A DNA stretch of 64,000 nucleotides from Mycobacteroides franklinii (GTDB lineage Bacteria > Actinomycetota > Actinomycetes > Mycobacteriales > Mycobacteriaceae), in assembly GCF_002013895.1 (NCBI RefSeq), contig NZ_MAFQ01000001.1, forward strand, positions 620,001 through 684,000, given 5' to 3'. A program made the translations under genes and the position numbers. Each line of letters opens with the position of its first letter. The stretch's first letter is position 1. Below the pieces are notes generated by a model. The model had not been told where the DNA came from, ran no database searches, and saw only the letters and a list, made by a program, of their open reading frames with translations. Shown here piece after piece: positions 35,980-43,865 of the stretch.

Positions 35980-36890
35980 GCTCGCCCGAATTTCGTTCGG
36001 GATTCGTCTGTTTCGTCGGGCGGCCGAACACCGGCAAGTCGACGCTGACCAATGCGCTGGTCGGCCAGAAGGTGGCGATCACCTCGAACCGGCCGCAGAC
36101 CACCCGGCACACGATCCGCGGAATCGTGCACCGTGAGAATTTCCAGATCGTGCTCGTCGACACCCCGGGGCTGCACCGGCCGCGCACGCTGCTCGGTCAG
36201 CGGCTCAACGACCTTGTGCGCGATACGTATTCCGAGGTGGACGTGATCGGGCTGTGCATTCCGGCCGATGAGGGGATTGGGCCGGGCGACAAGTGGATCC
36301 ATGAGCAGATCAAGCTCATCGCGCCGCGCACCACGCTGATCGCGATTGTCACCAAGATCGACAAGGTGAGCAAGGAGAGGGTGGCCGAGCAGCTGCTGTC
36401 GGTTTCCGAGCTCGTCGGGCCGGATGTGGACATCGTTCCGGTGTCCGCCATCTCGGGCGCCCAAGTCGAGGTGCTGACAGAGGTTTTGGCGTCCAAGCTG
36501 CAGCCGGGGCCGGCGTTCTACCCGGACGGTGAGCTGACCGACGAGCCCGAAGAGGTGCTCATGGCCGAGCTGATCCGCGAGGCCGCACTCGAGGGCGTGC
36601 GCGATGAGCTGCCGCACTCGCTGGCCGTGGTGATCGACGAGGTGAACGAGCGCGAGGGCCGTCCCGAGGGCTCCGAGCTCATCGACGTGCACGCCATCCT
36701 TTACGTCGAGCGGGACAGCCAAAAGGGCATCGTCATCGGCAAGGGCGGATCACGGCTGCGCGAAGTCGGGACAAATGCCCGTGTGCAGATCGAAAAGCTG
36801 CTCGGCACAAAAGTGTTCCTGGATCTGCGCGTCAAGGTCGCCAAGAACTGGCAGCGCGACCCCAAGCAACTCGGCAAGCTGGGCTTCTAG
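35976..36890 (+). CDS. era: Ribosome-assembly GTPase Era
   Basis: 304 residues from a GTG at 35976. G1 GRPNTGKST, G3 DTPG, G4 TKID, and a C-terminal KH domain with GIVIGKGGSRLREVG and KVFLDLRVKVAKNW. Binds 16S rRNA for 30S maturation. It is the last gene of the phoH-ybeY-CBS-cdd-like-era series; a 56-bp repeat begins 21 bases after its stop. Confidence 0.97.
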   Translation: MSSPEFRSGFVCFVGRPNTGKSTLTNALVGQKVAITSNRPQTTRHTIRGIVHRENFQIVLVDTPGLHRPRTLLGQRLNDLVRDTYSEVDVIGLCIPADEGIGPGDKWIHEQIKLIAPRTTLIAIVTKIDKVSKERVAEQLLSVSELVGPDVDIVPVSAISGAQVEVLTEVLASKLQPGPAFYPDGELTDEPEEVLMAELIREAALEGVRDELPHSLAVVIDEVNEREGRPEGSELIDVHAILYVERDSQKGIVIGKGGSRLREVGTNARVQIEKLLGTKVFLDLRVKVAKNWQRDPKQLGKLGF

Positions 36891-36911
36891 GGGGCACGCT
36901 CCCACCCCTCC

Positions 36912-36967
36912 CGCCGACACGCCGTGTTTTGCGGAGGCCACTCGCGAAATACGTCGAAAATCGTAGT
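36912..36967 (+). repeat. Left 56-bp inverted repeat flanking the DUF559 gene
   Basis: Begins CGCCGACACGCCGTGTT and ends CGTCGAAAATCGTAGT. It matches the reverse complement of 37863-37918 at 49 of 56 positions, without gaps. It contains the small palindrome ACACGCCGTGT. Confidence 0.85.
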
Positions 36968-37005
36968 CTCGGTGACTTGTCGGAGGGGCGTGCAACGCTC
37001 CGGTC

Positions 37006-37854
37006 ATGGGTGGGCTCATAGTTGCAAGTGAGGCGCTGGCGGCGGGGACCGTAACGCCGCAGATGCTCCGCAAGGACTACGCGAAGGTGTTTCAGAATGT
37101 CCACCGGCGTCGAGACGCCGAGTTGACGGCGGCGCTGCGTGCCGAGGCTGCGTTCTTGTGGTCAGGACGCAAAGGGGTGGTTTCGGGTGTGTCGGCTGCG
37201 GCATTGCACGGCAACCCTTGGATATCCGCGGATCGACCAGCCGAGCTAGTGCGCCAGCGGCATGATGCGCCGAGTGGCATCGTCATCCATAACGACAGAC
37301 TGTTGCCGGCTGAGTTGATGACTGTTCGTGGGATACCGGTGACTACGCCAGCTCGGACCGTCTTCGACGTCGGACGACGTGTCCGCGTGAACCGGGCCAT
37401 CGAACTCGTCGACGTGCTGCTTCGACTCTGCACCGTCGAGTCGGTCACGCGAGTCGCCGAGCGCCATCGGGGTGTACGGGGCCTCCGACAGTTGGAGCGG
37501 GTCCTGGCATTGGCGGATGCGGGCGCGGAGTCGGTGCAGGAAACTCGCTTGAGGTTGTGCCTGGTTACCGGCGGATTGCCCGAACCAGAAACTCAGATCG
37601 AACTGCGGGGGCCGGACGGGCGGATCATTCGTCTGGATATGGGTTGGCGCGAGCAACGGGTTGCCGCCGAATTTGACGGCGCACAGCATTGGGGCGATTC
37701 GACACAGCACCGCCGAGACATTGAGCGGCAGGAAACAATTGCCTCGCTGGGCTGGAGACTTGTCCGCGTGAGCCGTGACCAGTTGATGAATCAGCAGAAG
37801 ACCGTAATCGAGCGTGTGCGCGCAGCCTTTAGCGCTGCGCAGCGAGCCGCATAG
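37006..37854 (+). CDS. AbiEi-like plus DUF559 (PD-(D/E)XK nuclease-like) protein
   Basis: 282 residues. The N-terminal region (VSGVSAAALHGNPW, VRGIPVTTPARTVFDVGRR) matches type IV toxin-antitoxin AbiEi-like proteins. The C-terminal region carries the DUF559 pattern with nuclease-type acidic residues: RLDMGWREQRVAAEFDGAQH, then ERQETIASLGWRLVRVSRDQ. Such proteins are frequent and variable in mycobacteria. No toxin partner is adjacent. The flanking long inverted repeats suggest a transferable unit. Confidence 0.82.
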   Translation: MGGLIVASEALAAGTVTPQMLRKDYAKVFQNVHRRRDAELTAALRAEAAFLWSGRKGVVSGVSAAALHGNPWISADRPAELVRQRHDAPSGIVIHNDRLLPAELMTVRGIPVTTPARTVFDVGRRVRVNRAIELVDVLLRLCTVESVTRVAERHRGVRGLRQLERVLALADAGAESVQETRLRLCLVTGGLPEPETQIELRGPDGRIIRLDMGWREQRVAAEFDGAQHWGDSTQHRRDIERQETIASLGWRLVRVSRDQLMNQQKTVIERVRAAFSAAQRAA

Positions 37855-37862
37855 TCATCGAA

Positions 37863-37918
37863 ACTACGGTTTTCGACGCATCTCGCGAGTAGCCGACGCA
37901 GAACACGGCGTGTCGGCG
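37863..37918 (-). repeat. Right 56-bp inverted repeat flanking the DUF559 gene
   Basis: Reverse complement of the repeat at 36912-36967 with seven substitutions and no gaps. It starts nine bases after the DUF559 stop and ends 21 bases before the amidase stop. Confidence 0.85.
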
Positions 37919-37939
37919 CGAAGGGGCGGCGCATGTCAC

Positions 37940-39340
37940 TCACCACCAGGGGTCGGGAGTCTCCGCTGCCCAGTTGTTGACCGACTCCAGCTGCGCGGCA
38001 AGGGAAATCAGCAGCGGCTCACTGTTCGCCGGGCCCATCAGCTGCACGCCGATCGGCAACCCGTCTTGGGTGAACCCGGCGGGCACATTGATCGACGGCC
38101 AGCCGAGGACATTCCATGGCCAGGTCATGGGACATGCACCGACTTGCCCGCGATCCGTTGCGAGACTGCCGATATCGTCGAAATCGTAGATACCCGTCGG
38201 CGGCTGGGCGGTGGTCGGTGCCAACACCACGTTGAAGCTGCCGAAGATCTTGCCGACCCGCGCCTGCAGCCGCGGCTCGGCCGCTCGCGCCCGCCGCAGC
38301 GCCCAGCCTGCCAATCGGCGGCCGGTGCGCATGTTCGTCAACGTCCGCTGGTCCCAATGCGCCCCGGCATCGAGTCGATCTCCCCACGGCAGCAGCCCGG
38401 CCGTTGCGCGTGGCAGGAAGTTCAGGCCGAGCCCGACGCCGTAGTCCGGGTCGCCCTCGGACACCATGTGTCCGAGGGAGCGCAGCTGATGGGCGACGTA
38501 GCGGGTGGCAGCCTCGATCGTGGGATGTATGTGCGCCGGGAAGCCGGAGAACGGAACCTTGAGCGATAGCGCGACGCGCAGCTGTCCCGGGTCCTCGTGG
38601 ACGGCATCGAGAATCCGCACATGCGGTGGCTTGTGCAAGTCGCCGGAGACGTTTCCCGACGCCACATCCAGCAGCAGTGCGGCATCGGCAACCGTGCGGG
38701 CCAAGGGTCCGTGGACGGTTATCCCGTTGAACGCCTCGGCCAATGGCCAGGTGGAGATCCGGCCGCGTTGGGGCTTGATGCCGATCAGATGCGTCCAAGC
38801 GGCCGGAATCCGGACGCTTCCGGCGCCATCTGAGCCGATGGCACCGGCGACGAGCCCGGACGCGACCGCGGCGGCGCTGCCGCCCGAGGATCCACCGGGG
38901 GTGTGGCCGCGGCTCCATGGATTGCGGGTGTGTCCGAAGCCGGGCCCGCTGGTGAAGCCCCACTGGCCCAGCTCACAGGTATTGGTCTTGCCGACGATCA
39001 CCGCGCCCGCGGCCCGCAGTCGGCGCACCAGCTCGGCATCCTCGGACTCCGAGCCGACGGCTCCGGCGGTACCGAATGCGGTTGGGGTGCCCGCCAAGTC
39101 GGTGTCGTCCTTGATGGCGATGGGCACCCCGAGCAACGGCAGCCGCTCGCCCCTGGCTAACCGCTTATCGGCCTCGGTGGCATCGGCAAGAGCGCTCTTG
39201 GTGCACACCACCCGGAACGCGTTGAGGGTCGGTTGGCTCGACTTGATCGCGTTGAGCGCCGTGAGGGTCAACGAAATGGAGCTGACTGACCCCTCTGCCA
39301 GCGCTGCGGCCTGGGAAGTCAGCGTGGGAAAGCCCGACAT
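37940..39340 (-). CDS. amiA2: Amidase (amidase-signature family, AmiA2-like)
   Basis: 466 residues. Catalytic Lys in GVPIAIKDDTDL and the Gly/Ser signature GHTPGGSSGGSAAAVASGL carrying the cis-Ser/Ser pair; a C-terminal NVPAGFTQDGLPIGVQLMG block is typical. Hydrolyses an unidentified amide. It occupies the place of M. tuberculosis amiA2 between era and recO and is transcribed in the opposite direction. Divergent from recO with a 73-base gap. Confidence 0.9.
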   Translation of the reverse strand: MSGFPTLTSQAAALAEGSVSSISLTLTALNAIKSSQPTLNAFRVVCTKSALADATEADKRLARGERLPLLGVPIAIKDDTDLAGTPTAFGTAGAVGSESEDAELVRRLRAAGAVIVGKTNTCELGQWGFTSGPGFGHTRNPWSRGHTPGGSSGGSAAAVASGLVAGAIGSDGAGSVRIPAAWTHLIGIKPQRGRISTWPLAEAFNGITVHGPLARTVADAALLLDVASGNVSGDLHKPPHVRILDAVHEDPGQLRVALSLKVPFSGFPAHIHPTIEAATRYVAHQLRSLGHMVSEGDPDYGVGLGLNFLPRATAGLLPWGDRLDAGAHWDQRTLTNMRTGRRLAGWALRRARAAEPRLQARVGKIFGSFNVVLAPTTAQPPTGIYDFDDIGSLATDRGQVGACPMTWPWNVLGWPSINVPAGFTQDGLPIGVQLMGPANSEPLLISLAAQLESVNNWAAETPDPWW

Positions 39341-39413
39341 GACCAGAAGGGTAAGCGGTCGAAATCGTGCGTCAATGCGGGGATTCGTCGGTACCAGATG
39401 GGAGACTACTCGA

Positions 39414-40199
39414 ATGCGGCTTTATCGGGATCGTGCTGTCGTGCTGCGGCAGCACAAACTCGGCGAGGCCGATCGCATCGTGACCCTGCTGACCCGCCAA
39501 CATGGCCTGGTGCGCGCGGTCGCCAAGGGGGTGCGCCGCACCCGCAGTAAGTTCGGCTCACGGCTGGAACCATTCGCGCATATCGACGTGCAGCTGCATC
39601 CGGGACGCAATCTGGACATCGTCACTCAGGTGCAGGCCATCGACGCTTTCGCCGCGGACATCGTCAGTGACTACGGCCGGTACACCACCGCCTGCGCCGT
39701 GCTGGAGACCGCGGAGCGGATCGCCGGTGAGGAGCGCGCCCCGGCCCTCGCCCTGCATCGCCTGACCGTCGGCGCGCTGCGGGCCATCGCCGATCAACAG
39801 CGTTCCCGCGAGCTGGTCCTCGATGCCTATCTGTTGCGCGCCATGAGCATTGCCGGGTGGGCGCCCGCCATCAGTGAATGCGCGCGTTGTGCCACTCCCG
39901 GCCCGCACCGCGCCTTCCATGTGGCGGCGGGTGGCAGCGTGTGTGTGCACTGCCGTCCGGCGGGTGCGGTGACCCCGCCGCAGGGTGTGCTGGAGCTGAT
40001 GGCGGCACTTCATGACGGCGACTGGGCGGCCACCGATGACGTGCCGCAGACCCAGCGCACGCAGGCCAGCGGATTGATCGCGGCACATTTGCAGTGGCAT
40101 CTGGAACGCAAGCTGCGGACACTCCCGCTCGTCGAACGTGGCAGCAGGTTAAATATGAGCCATGGTGAAGAGCAGTCAGCCCGATCCGCAGCAGGATAA
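39414..40199 (+). CDS. recO: DNA repair protein RecO
   Basis: 261 residues from the ATG at 39414 ([20 protein letters not shown]); the much longer open frame upstream is antisense to the amidase. N-terminal OB fold ([20 protein letters not shown]), a helical domain, and a zinc-type Cys set (CARCATPG and CVHCRP). Mediates RecA loading with RecR. Overlaps uppS by 38 bases. Confidence 0.95.
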   Translation: MRLYRDRAVVLRQHKLGEADRIVTLLTRQHGLVRAVAKGVRRTRSKFGSRLEPFAHIDVQLHPGRNLDIVTQVQAIDAFAADIVSDYGRYTTACAVLETAERIAGEERAPALALHRLTVGALRAIADQQRSRELVLDAYLLRAMSIAGWAPAISECARCATPGPHRAFHVAAGGSVCVHCRPAGAVTPPQGVLELMAALHDGDWAATDDVPQTQRTQASGLIAAHLQWHLERKLRTLPLVERGSRLNMSHGEEQSARSAAG

Positions 40200-41070
40200 G
40201 TACTTCACGGATTGGGCCGATGTCCCACAGGGCTATAACCCGACGTTCCCGGACAAGACGGTTTTTCCTGCGGTTTTCCCCAAGCTGTTGCCTGGTTCTG
40301 GCCCCGGCGGCACCCGGCCGCATCCCGCGCCCAAGCACCCGTCGGGTGCTGTACCCCCGATCATTCCCAAGGAGCTGGTTCCCCGGCACGTCGCGGTGGT
40401 GATGGACGGTAACGGGCGCTGGGCCCGGGCCCGTGGATTGCCGCGCACCGAGGGCCACAAGATGGGCGAGGCCACCATGATGGACATGGTCTGTGGCGCC
40501 ATCGAGATGGGCATCCCGTGGCTCACCACCTATGCGTTCTCGACGGAGAACTGGCGCCGCCCCGCGGATGAGGTGCGCTTTCTGATGGGCTTCAACCGCG
40601 ACGTGGTCAAGCGTCGCCGCCACGACCTGAACAACATGGGTGTGCGGTTCCGTTGGGCCGGGCAGAAGACGCGGTTGTGGAGCAGCGTCTACAAGGAGCT
40701 CGAGATCACCGAGGAGCTCACCAAGAACAACAGCACCCTGACGTTGACCACGTGCATCAACTACGGCGGTCGGGCCGAAATTGCCGAGGCGACAAGGAGA
40801 ATCGCCCGTCTGGTGGAGTCCGGTCAGCTCAAGCCGGACCGCATCACCGAGGAGACCATCGCCAAGTATCTCGATGAGCCCGATATGCCCGATGTCGATC
40901 TGTTCCTGCGACCCTCGGGTGAGTTCCGGTCGAGCAACTTCATGATGTGGCAGTCGGCGTACGCCGAGTTCGTGTTCCAGGAAAAGATGTACCCGGACTT
41001 CGATCGCCGCGACCTGTGGGCGGCCTGCCTGGAGTACGCGCAGCGCGACCGGCGATTCGGGTCGGCGTGA
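40162..41070 (+). CDS. uppS: Decaprenyl diphosphate synthase (cis-prenyltransferase, UppS)
   Basis: 302 residues. Cis-prenyltransferase motifs: [31 protein letters not shown], and [20 protein letters not shown]. Elongates an allylic diphosphate to decaprenyl diphosphate, the lipid carrier for arabinogalactan and peptidoglycan synthesis. The N-terminal 75 residues are the usual mycobacterial extension. The start lies inside recO, so it is translationally linked. Confidence 0.95.
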   Translation: MVKSSQPDPQQDKYFTDWADVPQGYNPTFPDKTVFPAVFPKLLPGSGPGGTRPHPAPKHPSGAVPPIIPKELVPRHVAVVMDGNGRWARARGLPRTEGHKMGEATMMDMVCGAIEMGIPWLTTYAFSTENWRRPADEVRFLMGFNRDVVKRRRHDLNNMGVRFRWAGQKTRLWSSVYKELEITEELTKNNSTLTLTTCINYGGRAEIAEATRRIARLVESGQLKPDRITEETIAKYLDEPDMPDVDLFLRPSGEFRSSNFMMWQSAYAEFVFQEKMYPDFDRRDLWAACLEYAQRDRRFGSA

Positions 41071-41480
41071 TGACAGATCCCGAAAGCGGTGCCGACGAGA
41101 TCCTCGATCGGATGTACCGCGTGCTGCATCCGGTGCTCCCGGTCACCAGGGAGCCCGACGGAGCGCTGACCGCCGACTACGAGGGCACGCTGACCTCGAT
41201 CCGGGTGGTCACCATCGTGGCCGGGCTGGACGTGGTGTCGCTGTCGCAGGTACTGGCGTGGGATGTGGCCGTCAACGCCAAGTCGCGGCATCTGGTCGAT
41301 GGGCTCGCCCAGAAGTCGCTGTTCGGGAATATCCTGCTGATCGCCAAGGGGCGCAAGGCAGATGTGTTGCTGCGCTACAACTTTCCGGCGACCGGTATCG
41401 ACGACGATGACGCGTTGATGACGTTGCTGATGATGGTGTTCGCCACCGGATCCGACGCGCGAAAGGCGCTGGGCAACTAA
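41070..41480 (+). CDS. Conserved hypothetical protein (Rv2360c-like)
   Basis: 136 residues from the ATG at 41070, sharing one base with the uppS stop (GTG at 41067 is an alternative). Body segments TSIRVVTIVAGLDVVSLSQV and LLRYNFPATGIDDDDALMTL; no recognised domain. Conserved after uppS in mycobacteria. Its stop overlaps that of zur by two bases on the opposite strand, so the two converge tightly. Confidence 0.78.
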   Translation: MTDPESGADEILDRMYRVLHPVLPVTREPDGALTADYEGTLTSIRVVTIVAGLDVVSLSQVLAWDVAVNAKSRHLVDGLAQKSLFGNILLIAKGRKADVLLRYNFPATGIDDDDALMTLLMMVFATGSDARKALGN

Positions 41481-41935
41481 GAGTTGCGGCGCTCGGCAGT
41501 GCAGCGGCTGCAGAAACCGAAGACCTCGACCGTGTGGTGCACCTCGGTGAAACCGTGCTCCTCGGCGATATCGGTGGCCCACTTCTCGACCGCACCGGCC
41601 TGCACCTCGACCGCGAAACCGCAGCTTTGGCATACCAAGTGGTGGTGATGGCCGTCCGAACAGCGGCGGTACACCGACTCCCCGGTGTCGTTGCGCAGCA
41701 CGTCAACCTCGCCTGATGTCGACATCGACTGCAGGGTCCGATAGACGGTGGTCAGGCCGATGCCCTCGCCGGTCCGCTTGAGCTCGTCGTGCAGTTCCTG
41801 CGCGGACTTGAACTCATCGGTGCGCTTCAGCAGGGCGGTGATGGCCGCGCGCTGACGAGTGGAACGTACCGTCCCGCGCAGTGCCGGCCTGTCCTCGCGG
41901 AGGCTGGGGGGACCCCCTGCTTGCGTGGGAGTCAT
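41477..41935 (-). CDS. zur: Zinc uptake regulator Zur (FurB)
   Basis: 152 residues. Fur-type winged helix with IGLTTVYRTLQSM and the metal-site HHHHLVCQSCG plus FGFCSRC, giving two CxxC pairs for structural zinc. Represses zinc-uptake genes when zinc is plentiful. The first about 16 residues (MTPTQAGGPPSLRED) are encoded by a dispersed repeat shared with the desaturase start at 46010 and are absent from M. tuberculosis FurB. Overlaps smtB by four bases. Confidence 0.94.
   Translation of the reverse strand: MTPTQAGGPPSLREDRPALRGTVRSTRQRAAITALLKRTDEFKSAQELHDELKRTGEGIGLTTVYRTLQSMSTSGEVDVLRNDTGESVYRRCSDGHHHHLVCQSCGFAVEVQAGAVEKWATDIAEEHGFTEVHHTVEVFGFCSRCTAERRNS
41892..41935 (-). repeat. Start-codon repeat, long form (copy 2), at the zur start
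   Basis: From the ATG inward, 34 of 44 bases match the start of the desaturase gene at 46010 without gaps. Shared core GGGGGTCCCCCCAGC here and GGAGGTACCCCCAGC there. Both encode a peptide of the form M-S/T-P-..-AGG-x-PS-x-RE-D/E, so the repeat is read in frame. Confidence 0.6.
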
Positions 41936-42291
41936 CTCTGTTCCTCGGTATGGGCAACCGCGTCGACGACGATATGGGAGAGGTGATCGTCGACGAGGCG
42001 GTACATCACCTCGCGTCCCTGACGCTCCCCGGAGACCACTCCGGCGGCCTTGAGCACCCGCAGATGCTGGCTGATGAGCGGCTGGGCCACACCCACCGCG
42101 TCGACCAGCTCATGGACGCAGCGTTGCGATTCGCGCAGCTGCAACACGATGGCGATGCGCACCGGCGCGGCGAGTGCGCGGAGCAGCTCACCGGACTGTT
42201 CGAGGATCTCGCGGGAGGGCAGCGGTCCCGGTGGCGTCAGCGGGGCATGCGGTGGCTCGTCATGTGCGGAACTGAGCACGGTGTTCACCAC
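41932..42291 (-). CDS. smtB: ArsR/SmtB-family zinc-responsive repressor
   Basis: 119 residues from a GTG at 42291 (GTG at 42288 possible). Winged helix CVHELVDAVGVAQPLISQHL and a C-terminal alpha5 metal site, DDHLSHIVVDAVAHTEE, with the Asp/His spacing of SmtB-type zinc sensors. In mycobacteria the smtB-zur operon is derepressed by zinc, so Zur accumulates when zinc is high. It is the first gene of that pair here and divergent from the 21-gene operon. Confidence 0.92.
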   Translation of the reverse strand: MVNTVLSSAHDEPPHAPLTPPGPLPSREILEQSGELLRALAAPVRIAIVLQLRESQRCVHELVDAVGVAQPLISQHLRVLKAAGVVSGERQGREVMYRLVDDHLSHIVVDAVAHTEEQR

Positions 42292-42660
42292 GGCGGTCTA
42301 CCTCAACCTGAATCACGCCCCGGCTTATCCGGAGACCCAATGTACGAGTCCGGCGGCAAACCGGGCCCATCTATTGAGGGTAGTGGCCGATTGCCGATCT
42401 GGGGGTAAGGGTGCGGCCGTGGCGGTCCTGGCACTGCACTGACCCCCAGGATGACTGGGCCGGCTCCTGTGCGCCTTCGATATTTGCTGATGCTTCGGGA
42501 TTCATCGTCGCGGGGCGCGGATCCGGGCACGAAAGGGCCTGCAAGTGCCGCGCAAACCGGTATTTCATGCCGTCGTGGGATTCGGTTCACTCCGGGCGTG
42601 TGTCGCGGCCTTCCGGGCTCGCTTCCCATCAAAATATGCGTCCTAACTGCTGCATTTCGG
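42292..42660. other. Upstream region of smtB with no convincing gene
   Basis: About 370 bases. A minus-strand TACATT at 42339-42344 fits a -10 element for smtB. The open frames here have no coding character, ribosome site or recognisable homologue. No clear SmtB operator could be picked out by eye. Confidence 0.5.
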
Positions 42661-42685
42661 GTGAGCAGTGTCACAGCGTGCTCAC
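42661..42685. promoter_or_regulatory. Hyphenated palindrome upstream of the 21-gene operon promoter
   Basis: GTGAGCA-N11-TGCTCAC, a perfect 7-bp inverted repeat ending 11 bases before the -35 box. The position suits an activator site. No regulator assigned. Confidence 0.45.
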
Positions 42686-42696
42686 AGGCCGCGGCG

Positions 42697-42725
42697 TTGA
42701 CACGAGACCCTGCGGTCTCTACGTT
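42697..42725 (+). promoter_or_regulatory. Consensus SigA-type promoter of the 21-gene operon
   Basis: TTGACA (42697-42702), 17-base spacer, TACGTT (42720-42725). A start site would fall near 42732, leaving a leader of about 50 bases before the ATG at 42783. Confidence 0.75.
42704..42719. promoter_or_regulatory. Inverted repeat filling the -35/-10 spacer
   Basis: GAGACC-N4-GGTCTC, perfect over six bases, lies wholly between the -35 and -10 boxes. The placement is typical of spacer-binding regulators; it might also be chance. Confidence 0.4.
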
Positions 42726-42726
42726 A

Positions 42727-42747
42727 TGAAAACGATAATCATTATCA
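42727..42747. promoter_or_regulatory. Fur-family (Zur-like) box at the operon start site
   Basis: The core GATAAT-C-ATTATC (42734-42746) is a perfect palindrome. Two overlapping 7-1-7 sites, TGAAAAC-G-ATAATCA and CGATAAT-C-ATTATCA, are offset by six bases, as is usual for Fur-family dimers. It starts two bases after the -10 box and covers the predicted start site. zur is encoded about 0.8 kb away; iron control in mycobacteria normally uses IdeR boxes, which this does not resemble. Confidence 0.75.
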
Positions 42748-42782
42748 ATTAAGTCTTTGACGCCTACCCGAGGATGATCGTG

Positions 42783-43865
42783 ATGGCCACCTTTGCTACC
42801 GACACCAATGAGCTGAAGAACATCGACGGTCAAGGTCGGCCGGGATGGTTCGTCAGCAGACGCGTCGACATCCTGTTTGTCTTCGGGCTGGGCGCACTGT
42901 TGTCCGCGGTGCTCTTCGCGGCCGACGGGCATAAGGGCGTGTTCCTCGTGGGTGCGGTCGTGTTCTCGCTGTTGTCCGACCTACCGCATGTGTTGACGAC
43001 GACCGCCCGGGTATGGATGGATCCGCGCGAACGATCTCGGTACTGGGCGCACTACGTGATCAGCTTCATCGTGGTCGGCGCCATCGTCGGCACACTGTGG
43101 TTCGGCGGCTGGATGGTGCCGCTGCTCGCCATCTGGGCCTACTGGCAGGTCTTCCACGTCCTCAAACAGCACTTCGGCATCATCAACATCTACGCAGCGA
43201 AGAACGGTTACAAGGGTCCGCGAAACCGGATCAAGTACGCGTTGTACGCCGTCTGCCTGGCCCCGGTGCTGTACCGGGCGAGTCATGGCCTGAACTTCTC
43301 CGCGTACGAGGTCTTCGGCCACCGGTTGCCGTTCTCGAATCTGAGCGTGCCGGTGCCGCCGATCCCCGGTTTCGTGGTGATCGCCGGATTCGTCTGTGCC
43401 GCAGCGTTTTTAGGTGCAGCGGTGTGGGAGCAGTTCCAGCTCAAGCGGGCCGGGCAACGGACCCTACCGGCGATGTCGGTGGCCACCTTTGTGATCGCGG
43501 CGCTGTCCTACAACCTGTCCTACCTGCTGGTTTCGGATCTCTTCGCACTGATCCTGATCGCGACGACGACGCACAGCCTGCAGTACCACCTGATCAACTG
43601 GACCCGGAACAACACGCGCTTCGCACGCACCCAGGATCCGGGCGAGAAGAAGCTGCTGCTGGCACGGCTCTCGACACGCAAGGCATTGCCGCTGTACATC
43701 GCCTTCTTGGGCGGCCTGGGCATCCTCGCCGGTCAGCTCGACACCGTCATCTTCGCGGTCCCGCTGACCTTCGTGCTGCACCACTTCTACATGGACGGCG
43801 CGCTGTGGAAGAGTAAGGGCAACCCGGAACTCGCCCATGACCTGGGAATCGTCCGTGCTGGATAG
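42783..43865 (+). CDS. Polytopic membrane protein with His-box-like motifs
   Basis: 360 residues from the ATG at 42783, which has GAGG nine bases upstream; the ATG at 42774 directly abuts that site. About seven to eight membrane helices. His-rich spots at helix edges: DLPHV, HVLKQHFG, HSLQYHLINW and HHFYMDGALW, reminiscent of the three His boxes of membrane di-iron oxygenases. Family not recognised. As first gene under the Zur-like box it may modify a lipid or handle metal; both are inference. Overlaps the next gene by 29 bases. Confidence 0.75.
   Translation: MATFATDTNELKNIDGQGRPGWFVSRRVDILFVFGLGALLSAVLFAADGHKGVFLVGAVVFSLLSDLPHVLTTTARVWMDPRERSRYWAHYVISFIVVGAIVGTLWFGGWMVPLLAIWAYWQVFHVLKQHFGIINIYAAKNGYKGPRNRIKYALYAVCLAPVLYRASHGLNFSAYEVFGHRLPFSNLSVPVPPIPGFVVIAGFVCAAAFLGAAVWEQFQLKRAGQRTLPAMSVATFVIAALSYNLSYLLVSDLFALILIATTTHSLQYHLINWTRNNTRFARTQDPGEKKLLLARLSTRKALPLYIAFLGGLGILAGQLDTVIFAVPLTFVLHHFYMDGALWKSKGNPELAHDLGIVRAG

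Larger units (their letters stand above)
36912..37918 (+). mobile_element. Putative 1007-bp cassette: DUF559 gene between long inverted repeats
   Basis: A single gene with an AbiEi-like and a DUF559 nuclease-like domain is enclosed by 56-bp inverted repeats (88 percent identical) and inserted between era and amiA2, neighbours with a short spacer in related genomes. No transposase and no clear target duplication were seen. Mobility is inference; the repeats might instead be paired terminators. Confidence 0.45.

Noticed and set aside
36912..37918. Classical insertion sequence
   Set aside because: The enclosed gene is not a transposase and no direct target repeat was found, so it is listed only as a putative cassette.
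38505..39413. Long upstream extension of the recO frame
   Set aside because: It runs antisense through the amidase gene; RecO homologues start at the ATG at 39414.
42451..42729. 92-codon frame upstream of the 21-gene operon
   Set aside because: No ribosome site, no domain, and it runs over the promoter and Zur-like box.
42727..42747. IdeR iron box reading of the AT-rich palindrome
   Set aside because: The IdeR consensus is built on TTAGGTTAGG-type arms; this site has GATAAT/ATTATC arms, which fit Fur/Zur.
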